Origin: Sphingobium scionense
GTDB taxonomy: Bacteria > Pseudomonadota > Alphaproteobacteria > Sphingomonadales > Sphingomonadaceae
Assembly: GCF_014197035.1 (NCBI RefSeq)
Contig: NZ_JACIEU010000008.1
Coordinates: forward strand, 62,001-126,000
Length of the DNA stretch: 64,000 nt
Direction: 5' to 3'
Shown here: one piece after another, positions 47,481 to 56,498 of the stretch
How the letters are laid out: each line of letters opens with the position of its first letter
How positions within the stretch are numbered: the stretch's first letter is position 1
Made by a program: the position numbers and the translations under genes
The notes under the pieces: generated by a model
What the model was told of the DNA's origin: nothing
Database searches by the model: none
Seen by the model: the letters and a program-made list of their open reading frames with translations, nothing else

Positions 47481-48890
47481 TCAGCGTCCGGGCCGTAGCG
47501 GCGGCATGGCGACATAGCGATCGACCGCCTGCTCGAAATGGCGGATGCGGATTTCCTGATAATTGCCCAGCGTCAGGCCGCGCTTGGCGCTCGCCTCTAT
47601 CCCTTCCTGTTGCAGGAACAGATTGTCGGTATCCTGATCGAGAATCCTGCCAAAGCCCGCATCCATGCCCGGCGCCTCGCAGAAGCTCTGATCGTCGGTC
47701 AGCAGGATCGGCTCGGCCGGTTCCGGCCGCGCGCCATCGCTGGGCACCGGCCGCAGGAAGAACACCTCATAGATGCAGCGGCGATGATCCCTGGGGTCCG
47801 GGCGGAAGCGATAGACCATCGGCAGCGACACGCCGGGGAAGAGATAGGTGTTGGGGAAGAGCGTGTAGGAGAAGCAGTCGAGCATCTCGCTGTCGGATGT
47901 GGCGCTCAGGTCGCTGCCGGTAGCCGCGCCGAACATGGTGCGGAACAGGTCGGCCATCGCCTGCCGCGCGGTGCCGTCGCCCACCTGCGGGCGGTCCTCG
48001 CTCAGCACGGACGCGTCGCCAACGGTGAACTGGTCGAGAATATCCTGCTCGGAAAAGCGCCCTTCCAGATGCGGCGAGGCGACACCCAGGCAGGAGATGA
48101 AGCGGTTCACATGGTCGCCATAGACATCATATTGGCTGTTCGCGTCGGCGTTGGACGGGGCGACCTGCGGATGGGTCTCGATCACATGATAGGCCTCCAT
48201 GAAGGCCTCGATCGTCAGCTTCCAATTGGCCGGAAAGCTCTTCTGGACATGGAGGTGGATATAGCGATCCTCCAGCTTCCAGGCCTTTATGTGGGCCAGC
48301 GCCTCGGCGCCCAGATAATCCTCAAGGCTGGGGGCGTCCGGGTCCATGTTGATCCACACGAACCCGCCCAGCGTCTGCACGCGGACCTGCGGCAAGCTGT
48401 TGTTCGCCGGGTCGACATGGGGGAAGTCCCAGGGGCAGGTGATGCTCTTGCTGGAGCCATCGATGTGCCAGCTCCAGCCATGAAAGCTGCATTTGAACTC
48501 GCTGGCACAGCCGGCCGATCCCGAGGCGCGCAACTTGGTGCCGCGATGCAGGCAGGCATTATAATAGGTGCGAATATCGTCCGCCGCGACGCGGGTGATG
48601 ATGAAGCTGTGGCGGCCGATCTCATAGACCTGATAGTCGCCGATTTCCGGTATATGCTCCTCGCGGCAGGCGAATTGCCAGGTGCGCGTCCACAGGCTGT
48701 CCATCTCGCGCCGGGCAAAATCGGGGTCGATATAGCGGTCGGTGGAAATGTCCTCGCTGCCGAGGAAGGCGTAGGATTCGCTGCGCACCCAGCCGGGCGC
48801 GGCGACCCTGTCGCGGGCGATGATGTCCTGCGTGCTGATCGCCGGGCAGCGGGCGTCGCCCGCCGCCATCGGGCCGCTTTCCATGTTCAT
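47481..48890 (-). CDS. Rieske non-heme iron oxygenase, alpha subunit (2)
   Basis: A 469-aa oxygenase with the Rieske ligands in ACLHRGTKLR and KCSFHGWSWHIDG, and the mononuclear iron site in EAFMEAYHVIETHPQ. Like the first Rieske protein it lacks a beta subunit, but its sequence is different, so the two probably act on different intermediates. It overlaps the amidohydrolase gene by four bases (48887-48890) within the six-gene operon. Confidence 0.92.
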   Translation of the reverse strand: MNMESGPMAAGDARCPAISTQDIIARDRVAAPGWVRSESYAFLGSEDISTDRYIDPDFARREMDSLWTRTWQFACREEHIPEIGDYQVYEIGRHSFIITRVAADDIRTYYNACLHRGTKLRASGSAGCASEFKCSFHGWSWHIDGSSKSITCPWDFPHVDPANNSLPQVRVQTLGGFVWINMDPDAPSLEDYLGAEALAHIKAWKLEDRYIHLHVQKSFPANWKLTIEAFMEAYHVIETHPQVAPSNADANSQYDVYGDHVNRFISCLGVASPHLEGRFSEQDILDQFTVGDASVLSEDRPQVGDGTARQAMADLFRTMFGAATGSDLSATSDSEMLDCFSYTLFPNTYLFPGVSLPMVYRFRPDPRDHRRCIYEVFFLRPVPSDGARPEPAEPILLTDDQSFCEAPGMDAGFGRILDQDTDNLFLQQEGIEASAKRGLTLGNYQEIRIRHFEQAVDRYVAMPPLRPGR

Positions 48891-50179
48891 GCAACTCTCC
48901 GTTGGGCGGGCGTGGCAGCGTCGATCAGGCCGGGCGCGATGCGGTGGATCGCGCCATCCTTCATCACCATGGCCAGCCGGTTCTTGTCTTCGAGGATGGT
49001 GACGTCGGCCAGCGGATCGCCGTCCACCAGCAGCATGTCGGCCAGTGCGCCGGGCACCAGCGTGCCAAGGTCGCCCCGGTCGCGCATCGCCTGTCCGCCG
49101 TTTCGGGTGGCACAGGTCAGCGCGCCGGCAGCGTCATAGCCATAATAATCGATCATCAGCCGGATATCGCGGGCATTGGTGCCCTGCGGGTTCCAGGCCA
49201 GGCCATAATCGCCGCCGATCAGATGGCGGATGCCACGCTTGCGCAGTTCGGTGTGAGTCTCGACCGATGCCTCGATCAGTGCGGCTATACCCATCGCGTC
49301 GCAGGCGGCCCGGCTGATCCAGGGTTCGCCATGATGGATCATCGCATGAAACAGCCCGATCGATGGCGCGATGAAGATCCGGTCCTTGGCGTCCTCCAGC
49401 GTGTCGAGCAGTTCGCTGTCGGCATATTCGACATGGAACAGGCCATCGACCCCGGCGCGGACGCAATATTTGCTGCCCTCTATCGACCGGCTATGGGCGT
49501 TCACCTTGCGGCCGAAGGCATGGGCGGTGTCGACCGCCATCTGCACTTCCTCGAACGCCATCGGCGTCACATGGGCCGGGCTGCCGGGATAGAAGGGGTC
49601 GCCCGAGACATCGAGCTTGATATTGTCGCAGCCCTCGCGGATCGCGAGCCGCACCGCGCGGCGCATCTCCTCCGGTCCATCGACGACACAGGAAATGCCG
49701 ATGCGCGGATTGTGCAGCCTGCTCTCGTCGCCCATGCCGCCGGTGACGGTGATCTCGGTCGATCCGGCGCGGATGCGGGGGCCGGGAATATGGCCGGCAT
49801 CGACCGCATCGCGAACCGCGACGTCCAGTTTCAGCTTGGCCGCCGACGCGCCATAGCAGCTGGTGAACCCCTGATCGATCAGGCGCCCGGCCATGCGCGC
49901 GGTGATTAGGGTATGCGCTTCGGGTGAGGGCGCGATCAGATCCTCGGTCGAGGCAGCGTCGCCGAAGGAAATATGGGCATGGCCCTCGGTCAGGCCCGGC
50001 ATCAGCGTCTTGCCTTTGCCGTCGATGACCTGATCGGCCGGCGCGCGACCGGCGGTGGCATCCGGTCCGACCGCAAGGATGCGATTGCCCTCGACCAGCA
50101 GGTCGCCGGCAAAGGCAGGCGCGCCCGTGGCGTCCCAGATGGTGGCGTTGGCGATGAGCGTCGTCGGCACGAATGGCAT
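48887..50179 (-). CDS. Amidohydrolase family protein (imidazolonepropionase/Xaa-Pro type)
   Basis: A 430-aa metal-dependent hydrolase of the amidohydrolase superfamily, with the metal motif TEGHAHISF (His-X-His), NIKLDVSGD (probable carbamylated Lys), KVNAHSRS (His) and IGGDYGLAW (Asp). It should open a cyclic amide, lactone or similar bond. It is the first gene of the six-gene minus-strand operon. AGAAGAGG abuts the ATG at 50179; a GTG at codon 4 is better spaced and could be the true start. It diverges from the ferredoxin-P450 operon. Confidence 0.86.
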   Translation of the reverse strand: MPFVPTTLIANATIWDATGAPAFAGDLLVEGNRILAVGPDATAGRAPADQVIDGKGKTLMPGLTEGHAHISFGDAASTEDLIAPSPEAHTLITARMAGRLIDQGFTSCYGASAAKLKLDVAVRDAVDAGHIPGPRIRAGSTEITVTGGMGDESRLHNPRIGISCVVDGPEEMRRAVRLAIREGCDNIKLDVSGDPFYPGSPAHVTPMAFEEVQMAVDTAHAFGRKVNAHSRSIEGSKYCVRAGVDGLFHVEYADSELLDTLEDAKDRIFIAPSIGLFHAMIHHGEPWISRAACDAMGIAALIEASVETHTELRKRGIRHLIGGDYGLAWNPQGTNARDIRLMIDYYGYDAAGALTCATRNGGQAMRDRGDLGTLVPGALADMLLVDGDPLADVTILEDKNRLAMVMKDGAIHRIAPGLIDAATPAQRRVA

Positions 50180-50352
50180 CCTCTTCTGCTGTGAAGACTA
50201 GGCCGCGCCCTTTCCTGACCCAATGACTGCACGCGCACTTGGCGTTTCCTCTCGCCGCCGCCCGGCCTGCCGCGCCAGTCAAGCGGCTGCGCGGCGCCAT
50301 GCCTTTCCGCCCCGGCCCGCGTTCGCCATCCTGCCCCTTCATAAGGAGAAGG

Positions 50353-50676
50353 ATGGCGATGGTGCGGGTCACCTTTGTGGATGTGCATGGCGTGGAGCAG
50401 GCGGTCGCCGGGGAAGGCGACCTGTCGCTGATGGAACTGGCCAAGGCGAACGGGATCGACGGGATCGCCGCCGATTGCGGCGGCGCCTGTTCCTGCGCGA
50501 CCTGCCTGGTCCATGTCGATCCGGCCTGGGTCGATCGCACCGGGGCACCCGACGATATCGAATATGCGATGCTCGACATGGTGTCCGATGTCGCCGGCGA
50601 CACCAGCCGCCTTGCCTGTCAGATCCGCCTGACGCCGACGCTTGATGGCCTGCGCGTCGTGGTGGCGCAGCAATGA
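50353..50676 (+). CDS. [2Fe-2S] ferredoxin, putidaredoxin-like
   Basis: A 107-aa ferredoxin of the adrenodoxin/putidaredoxin type. Cys ligands: DCGGACSCATCLVHV (Cys, then +6 and +9), with the fourth in RLACQI. These proteins carry electrons to bacterial P450s. The frame is open from 50239, but the ATG at 50353 follows AAGGAG (50343-50348). The stop overlaps the P450 start in ATGA, so the two are produced together. No promoter was identified in the 173-bp divergent gap (50180-50352). Confidence 0.93.
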   Translation: MAMVRVTFVDVHGVEQAVAGEGDLSLMELAKANGIDGIAADCGGACSCATCLVHVDPAWVDRTGAPDDIEYAMLDMVSDVAGDTSRLACQIRLTPTLDGLRVVVAQQ

Positions 50677-51953
50677 CGCAAGGCACCCTGGCGCCCGAAG
50701 CGCGTAGCCTGCTCGACACCGCATCGATGACCGACCCGATCATCTCGGCCCGGCCGCGCGCTTATTATGCGGCGATGCGGCGCCATGACCCGGTCCATTG
50801 GGACGAGAAGCTCGGCATGTATCTGGTGTCCCGCTATGAGGATATCGCGACGATCCAGCAGGATCCGATCACCTATTCGGTCAACAAGGGCTATCACAGC
50901 CAGCAGGCCAAGGGCTTCCAGCAGGAGTTCCAGCAGATATTGGAGCGCGAGGGCGGCGGCTATTTCCCGGACGCGATCATGTCCGATCCGCCCTATCACA
51001 CCCGCATCCGCAAGCTGATGGAAAAGGCGTTCAGCGCTCATCGCGTCAAGGCACTGGAACCGCGGATCACCAAGGTCGTGACCGACCTGATCGACAGCGT
51101 CGCCGACCGGGGCGAGGCGGACGCGGTGCAGGATTTTGCCGTGCCGCTGACCGTGCGGATCATCTGCGAGCAGCTTGGGCTCGACTGGAACATGAAGGAC
51201 CGCATCGCGCGCTGGTCGATCGCGGTGACGGCGCAGATCGGCCGAATGCAGGATCGCGAGCAGATGCTGGGCCATGCGCGCGAGATTTGCGACCTGCAAC
51301 ATTATCTGATCGCCAAGATGCGCGAGCGCGAGGCCGATCCGCGCGAGGACATGATTTCCGACCTGGTCCATGCCCGCGATGCCGAGGGTCAGGCGCTGAG
51401 CTTTGCCGAGGCGGTGTCGCTGATCCGGGCGCTGCTGATCGCCGGCAATGAGACGACGGCGACGGCGCTCGGCAATCTCTTCTATATCCTCGCGACCCGG
51501 CCGGAGATTGCCACCTTGCTGCAAGCGTCGGTGGATGACGACCGGCTGATGAACCGCTTCGTCGAGGAATTGCTGCGGATCGAACCACCGGTGCGTGGCC
51601 TTTCCCGCATGACCACGCGTGAGGTGGAACTGGGCGGGCGCACCCTGCCCGCTGGCGCGCATCTGCTGCTCATGTATGCCTCCGCCAATGATCAGGAAGA
51701 TGTGTTCGCCGATCCCCGCCGCTTCGACCTCGACCGACCCAATATCGGGCGGCATCTGTCGTTCGGCGGCGGCGTTCATCGCTGCATCGGCCTCGCGCTG
51801 GCGCGGATGGAGATCAAGGTCGCCGCCCGCGAGATCGTCCGGCGTATCGGCGATATTCAGCTCGCGATTCCGCCCGAGGAGATACGCTATCTGCCGACGG
51901 TCGCGACCCAGTCGATCGAGCGGCTGCCGATCCGCTTCACCCGGCGGGGCTGA
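50673..51953 (+). CDS. Cytochrome P450
   Basis: A 426-aa soluble bacterial class I P450. The I-helix oxygen-activating motif is AGNETTATAL, EELLR is the ExxR pair, and the heme-thiolate loop is SFGGGVHRCIGLALARMEI. The substrate is probably a hydrophobic ring compound, given the neighbouring TonB receptor and KstD-like gene, but the subfamily cannot be assigned without comparison. It is coupled to its ferredoxin gene and followed after five bases by an SDR. No reductase gene is nearby. Confidence 0.94.
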   Translation: MTQGTLAPEARSLLDTASMTDPIISARPRAYYAAMRRHDPVHWDEKLGMYLVSRYEDIATIQQDPITYSVNKGYHSQQAKGFQQEFQQILEREGGGYFPDAIMSDPPYHTRIRKLMEKAFSAHRVKALEPRITKVVTDLIDSVADRGEADAVQDFAVPLTVRIICEQLGLDWNMKDRIARWSIAVTAQIGRMQDREQMLGHAREICDLQHYLIAKMREREADPREDMISDLVHARDAEGQALSFAEAVSLIRALLIAGNETTATALGNLFYILATRPEIATLLQASVDDDRLMNRFVEELLRIEPPVRGLSRMTTREVELGGRTLPAGAHLLLMYASANDQEDVFADPRRFDLDRPNIGRHLSFGGGVHRCIGLALARMEIKVAAREIVRRIGDIQLAIPPEEIRYLPTVATQSIERLPIRFTRRG

Positions 51954-51958
51954 GCGGC

Positions 51959-52798
51959 ATGGCAGGGGAACTGGCGGGCAAGGTCGCCATCGTCACCGGC
52001 GGCGCGGGCGGCATCGGCCGGGCCACGGTGGAATTGTTCGTGGCGGAAGGGGCCAAAGTGCTGATCGCCGATCGCGATGTGGCGGCCGGCACGGCGCTGG
52101 CCGCCGCGCTCGGACCATCGGCGCTGTTCCTGGCCGTCGATGTCGCCGACCGGGCGCAGGTGCAGGCGATGGTCGCGCGCGCGGTCGATGCGTTCGGCGG
52201 GCTGCACATATTGTTCAACAATGCCGGGATCAGTTGCGCGCCCTTCCCGCATTTCCTGGATGACAGCCTGGCCGATTTCGACCGGGTGATGGGCGTCAAT
52301 CTGCTGGGGCCAATGCTGGGGACGCAGGCGGCAGCGCGGCACATGAAGGATCATGGCGGCGGCGTCATCCTCAACAATGCCTCGATCGCGGGGCTGCTCG
52401 CGGGGCAGGCGATGATGAGCTATCGCGCGTCCAAGGCGGGGCTAATCCAATTCTCCAAGTCGGTGGCGATCGACCTGGCGCAGCATGGTATCCGCGTGAA
52501 CTGCCTGGTGCCCGGCCATATCCGCACCAGCCTGTCTTCCTTCAGCGCGCAAGGGGCAGAGGCGGACCGGGCGGCGCGCGTCGACGCCGCGATCGATGCG
52601 GTCTACCTGTCCAACCAGCCCTTGAAGCGGCGCGGCTTGCCGGACGACGTGGCGCAGGCGGCATTGTTCCTGGCCAGCGACCGGGCGCGGCAGATCACCG
52701 GCATCGCCATGCCGGTCGAGGGCGGTGTGGTCGCCGGCGATCCGGTCAACCATCTGGAAGATATATTGGCGGCGCGGGCTCAGGTGCTTTCGGACTGA
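51959..52798 (+). CDS. Short-chain dehydrogenase/reductase (2)
   Basis: A 279-aa SDR with VTGGAGGIGRATV (cofactor loop), NNAGIS, NNASIAG and YRASKAG (catalytic Tyr and Lys). It probably oxidises the alcohol made by the P450 just upstream, a frequent arrangement. Its 3' end overlaps the convergent TetR gene by 19 bases. Confidence 0.9.
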   Translation: MAGELAGKVAIVTGGAGGIGRATVELFVAEGAKVLIADRDVAAGTALAAALGPSALFLAVDVADRAQVQAMVARAVDAFGGLHILFNNAGISCAPFPHFLDDSLADFDRVMGVNLLGPMLGTQAAARHMKDHGGGVILNNASIAGLLAGQAMMSYRASKAGLIQFSKSVAIDLAQHGIRVNCLVPGHIRTSLSSFSAQGAEADRAARVDAAIDAVYLSNQPLKRRGLPDDVAQAALFLASDRARQITGIAMPVEGGVVAGDPVNHLEDILAARAQVLSD

Positions 52799-54030
52799 GC
52801 CGCGTCCGCAGCAGCGCGCACCATCGTGCGCAGGTCGAGCATGGTCTGTGCGCCGGCTTTCGCGGCTTCGGCCGGCGTCAGGCCGAAACAGGTCTTGCGT
52901 TGGCCCGATATGAAACCGGAAAAAATGGCTGCCTCCAATGGCGTGACGTCGCGGCCCAGGATCGCGCGCAGCAGGCCGCCGCTGGTGCGACCACGCCGAT
53001 AGCGCAACTGGGGCGCAAAATCGCGCAGGTTGTCGTCGCGCGCCGTCGCGAGCATCAGTTCGTCGATCGCCGGCAGTATCCGGTCGTTGCGCGGCGGGGG
53101 ATTGGAATAGCGCGCGAGCAACTGCTCGTCGGTCAGGGTCGCGGCCTCCGGCACGGTGCCGCCGCCCGATTCCACCGCCTTGCGATAGATCATCTCGAAC
53201 GCCGCGCGGACCAGTTCGGCGCTGGACCGGAAATTATAGGAGACGACGCCCAGGGTCAGGCCGGCGCGCGCGGCGACGGCGCGATGGGTGAGGGCCGCCA
53301 TGCCGTCCTGCGCGAGCACGTCGGCCGCCGCCTCCGCAATCTGTTCCATCGTGCCGCTGCTGATCGTCTGCTCGGGGAGCGCAAGGTCGGCCTGTTCGCG
53401 GGCGAAATGCCGCCAATGGCTGTGGCGCACCGGACGGCCGCACAGCCAGTCGTTCCAGCCCGCGCACACCTCTTCCAGCGCGGCGCGGTCGACCGGGCGG
53501 CGCCAGCGCATCAGATGGAGCGAGGCTTCGCCGTCGAACAGATAGGCGGTATGGGCGCCGCGTCCCGGATGACCGCAGCGGGTACAAATCTCTTCCCAGA
53601 AGGCACGCCACATCGCTGCCCAGTGATCGCAGACCGGCACATAGCGCAGCTCGCGCGCGGCGATCAGTTGGCATTCCCGCCAGGCGAAGGCGAGCCGGCG
53701 TGCCTCCTCGCACCATTGGTCGATCAGGGCCGCGAACAGGGCAGGGAAAGCGTCGCGCGATAATGGCAAGGCGCCGTCCAGTTCCGCCAGGCGTGCTGCG
53801 CACCAGCGTTCCGAATCGCGCTGGGCCTGTTCATGTGCGAATAGAAACAACTGTTCCAGGCCGCCAAAGTGATGGTAGATTCCGGACGCGGGTGTCTGGG
53901 CAATGCGACTGATTGCGCGCGCCGACGCGCTGCTGGCGCCGTTATATTCCCATATCTCCAGAACGGCCTGGCTGAGTCGTTCCATCGCACCGATTTCTGC
54001 GGTTTTTTCAAAATATCCAGCCGTCGCCAT
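52780..54030 (-). CDS. Tandem TetR-family regulator (two TetR domains in one chain)
   Basis: A 416-aa protein, about twice the usual TetR length. The first helix-turn-helix is at about residues 20-60 (SARAISRIAQTPASGIYHHFGG) and the second at about 230-280 (ALTHRAVAARAGLTLGVVSYNF). Each is followed by its own helical effector region. The second resembles the stress- and ligand-type TetR domains. It is divergent from a TonB receptor gene and convergent on the P450-SDR operon, which it likely controls. No frameshift is needed for the fusion. Confidence 0.88.
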   Translation of the reverse strand: MATAGYFEKTAEIGAMERLSQAVLEIWEYNGASSASARAISRIAQTPASGIYHHFGGLEQLFLFAHEQAQRDSERWCAARLAELDGALPLSRDAFPALFAALIDQWCEEARRLAFAWRECQLIAARELRYVPVCDHWAAMWRAFWEEICTRCGHPGRGAHTAYLFDGEASLHLMRWRRPVDRAALEEVCAGWNDWLCGRPVRHSHWRHFAREQADLALPEQTISSGTMEQIAEAAADVLAQDGMAALTHRAVAARAGLTLGVVSYNFRSSAELVRAAFEMIYRKAVESGGGTVPEAATLTDEQLLARYSNPPPRNDRILPAIDELMLATARDDNLRDFAPQLRYRRGRTSGGLLRAILGRDVTPLEAAIFSGFISGQRKTCFGLTPAEAAKAGAQTMLDLRTMVRAAADAAQSEST

Positions 54031-54098
54031 AGCGCCCTTTATGCCATATCCCGCTTAACTGGCAAAGGTCGCGCAGGGGCTGATCTTCCTGTCTTGTC

Positions 54099-54146
54099 CT
54101 TGTCATATTCCCCCTGTTCTTGTCATTAAACTGAGATACATATGTA
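54099..54146 (+). promoter_or_regulatory. Putative promoter/operator between the TetR gene and the TonB receptor gene
   Basis: CTTGTCAT occurs at 54099-54106 and again at 54119-54126, exactly 20 bases apart. TTGTCA in the second copy can serve as a -35 element. The perfect palindrome TACATATGTA (54137-54146) follows, inside a longer near-palindrome (54134-54149), and could be the TetR operator and overlap the -10. This is seen sequence; the roles are inferred. Confidence 0.42.
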
Positions 54147-54212
54147 ACTGCGGATGCATACAAGCGTTCTAACTGCCCCTTCGAATTCAACATCATTCGG
54201 GGGATAAGCATC

Positions 54213-56477
54213 ATGAATCGTTCGTCCGTCCTGCGCCGTCGCGCGCTCATTCTTGCCGGCGCCATGTTGATCGGCGCGGGTTTCACGGCCCAGGCCCATG
54301 CGGAGGAAGCGCCGCTTGACGAGGGAGATGCCGGCCTTGGGTCGATTGTCGTCACTGCGCAAAAGACCGAGACCAATCTGCAGAAGACGCCGATTGCCAT
54401 TTCCGTGCTGGGCGCCGACGACCTCAAGGCACGCAGCGTGGTGAGCCTCAAGGATCTGGGCGATGGCGCGGTGCCCTCGCTGCGTATCGCCCCCTTCGCC
54501 TCGCGCAATTCGGCGCTGACCGTGGGCATTCGCGGCATCGTGCCGTTCGACGCCAACCAGCCCAGCCGTGACGCGGGCGTCGGCGTCTATATCGACGGCA
54601 TCTATCTCGGCCGATCGCAGGGCCTGGGCACCGCCCTGTTCGATATTGAGCGGATCGAGGTGCTGAAGGGACCGCAGGGCACGCTGTTCGGCCGCAACTC
54701 GACCGGCGGCGCGCTCAGCCTTGTCAGCAAGAAGCCCACCGGCGAGTTCCATCTGACCCAGACCATGGGCGTGATGAACTATGACGGCTACAAGGTCGAA
54801 ACCCATCTCGATCTGCCCAGCTTCGCCAATATCAGCGTCAAGCTGGACGCGCTGGTCACCAAGCGCGGCGGCACCACCGACAATCCGATGGCGGGCGAGG
54901 AGGATTATAACCAGCTCGATCAGCGCGGCATGCATGGCGCCGTGCTGTGGGAACCGAGCAGCAGTTTCAGCGCGCAATATGACTTCGACACCTCCTATGA
55001 TGCGAGCACGCCTTATTATTTCCAGATGCTGGGCAAGTCGGACCGCCTGCCGGTTGCGGACATGGTCGAAGTCCAGCCCGATCGCGCCAAGACAGCCGAT
55101 ATCGGAGTGCCGATCCAGAAGAGCATCGGCAAGACCCATGGCCATGCGCTGCACATGGACCGGCAGGTCGCCGATGGCATCAATCTGCGTTCCATCACCT
55201 CCTATCGTGAACTGAGCCAGAGCCAGTATGATAATGGCGGCGCGCATCAGGGCGCGTTCGCGCCCAATGCCAAGTTCGCGCGCTACAGCCTGGCTGGCTT
55301 GAACCAGAATCAGTTCAGCCAGGAAGTGCAACTGGTCGGTTCGCTCTCTCGCGTCGATTTCGTCGCCGGCGCCTATTATTATCATGAAAAGGGGGATGAC
55401 TGGGCCTGGGCGCCCTATACCATGCAGTGGGGCGCCACCGCCGCCGCCGCGCCGACCCGGCTGCCGACGCTGGAGGCCGGGCAGGTCACGCCCTATCCCG
55501 ACCGCGCCAGCGACGCCAAGGCGGACAGCTTTGCCCTTTATGGCCAGGCGACCTGGACCCCCGCGATCCTCGATGATGCGCTGCATCTGACCGGCGGCGC
55601 GCGCTACACCCATGACAAGAAGAGCGGCGACCTGTTCAAGGTCAACGGCGTCGACAAGGATTTCCGTTTCGATATTTCCAGCAGCCGGGTCGACCCGACC
55701 GTCACTCTGGCGTTCGACGCGACCGACAATATCCATCTCTACGGCAAATGGGGAACGGCCTATCGCGCGGGCGGCGCCAATTCGCGCTCCGTCACCTATC
55801 GCGCCTATAAGCCCGAAGAGGTCGAAACCTCCGAAGTCGGCTTCAAGGGCGAGTTTCTCGACCATCATGTCCGCCTGAACCTGGCCGCCTACAAGACGAT
55901 CTACAAGAATCAGCAGATCGATTTCAACGCGGTGCTGTCCGAAGTGCCGGGCGGCCCGACCCGCACCACGATCGAGACGGTCAATGTCGATGGCAATGGC
56001 ACGATCAAGGGCTTTGAAGCAGACCTGGTCGTCATGCCGGTCGAGGGTCTGACTTTGACCGCGGCCTATGCCTACACCAAGGGCGACCTGGCACAGGCGG
56101 CCAACCCCTTTGCCGGCAATGCGCTGCAAACCGTGTTCGTGGTCTACACGCCCAAGAACGCCTTCAGCGGCGCGATCGACTATAGCCTGCCGCTCGACTG
56201 GGCGACGTTGCGTGCCCATGTCGATGCCAATGGCGGCGATGGCTATCATTCCCAGTCCAGCGACGCGGCCCTGACCGACTCCGCCTTCCTGGTGAATGCC
56301 CGCCTGTCGTTCGCCGACATCACGCTCAAGGGCGACGCCAAGCTCCAGATTTCGGCCTGGTCGCGCAACCTGTTCAATGAACAGCACACCTTCTTCCAGA
56401 CCGGCTCCTCGTCGCTGCAACTGGGCATTTTCAACGAACCGCGCACCTATGGCCTGGAAGCCACGGTCCGCTTCTAA
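54213..56477 (+). CDS. TonB-dependent receptor (catabolic island)
   Basis: A 754-aa outer-membrane receptor with a signal peptide ending AHAEE, a plug (SIVVTAQKTETNLQKTPIAI; VYIDGIYLGRSQG) and a beta-barrel ending YGLEATVRF with the terminal Phe. Receptors of this class in sphingomonads import hydrophobic or large ligands. Being divergent from the tandem TetR gene, it probably takes up the substrate of the oxygenase cluster. GGGGGA precedes the ATG. The phosphatase gene follows after 21 bases. Confidence 0.92.
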   Translation: MNRSSVLRRRALILAGAMLIGAGFTAQAHAEEAPLDEGDAGLGSIVVTAQKTETNLQKTPIAISVLGADDLKARSVVSLKDLGDGAVPSLRIAPFASRNSALTVGIRGIVPFDANQPSRDAGVGVYIDGIYLGRSQGLGTALFDIERIEVLKGPQGTLFGRNSTGGALSLVSKKPTGEFHLTQTMGVMNYDGYKVETHLDLPSFANISVKLDALVTKRGGTTDNPMAGEEDYNQLDQRGMHGAVLWEPSSSFSAQYDFDTSYDASTPYYFQMLGKSDRLPVADMVEVQPDRAKTADIGVPIQKSIGKTHGHALHMDRQVADGINLRSITSYRELSQSQYDNGGAHQGAFAPNAKFARYSLAGLNQNQFSQEVQLVGSLSRVDFVAGAYYYHEKGDDWAWAPYTMQWGATAAAAPTRLPTLEAGQVTPYPDRASDAKADSFALYGQATWTPAILDDALHLTGGARYTHDKKSGDLFKVNGVDKDFRFDISSSRVDPTVTLAFDATDNIHLYGKWGTAYRAGGANSRSVTYRAYKPEEVETSEVGFKGEFLDHHVRLNLAAYKTIYKNQQIDFNAVLSEVPGGPTRTTIETVNVDGNGTIKGFEADLVVMPVEGLTLTAAYAYTKGDLAQAANPFAGNALQTVFVVYTPKNAFSGAIDYSLPLDWATLRAHVDANGGDGYHSQSSDAALTDSAFLVNARLSFADITLKGDAKLQISAWSRNLFNEQHTFFQTGSSSLQLGIFNEPRTYGLEATVRF

Positions 56478-56498
56478 ATCAGGGAGAGAGAAAAGATT

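Noticed and set aside
43723..47498. Long plus-strand open frames opposite HyuA and HyuB (668 and 544 codons)
   Set aside because: HyuA and HyuB are unmistakable on the minus strand, overlapping in ATGA; the opposite frames show no domain.
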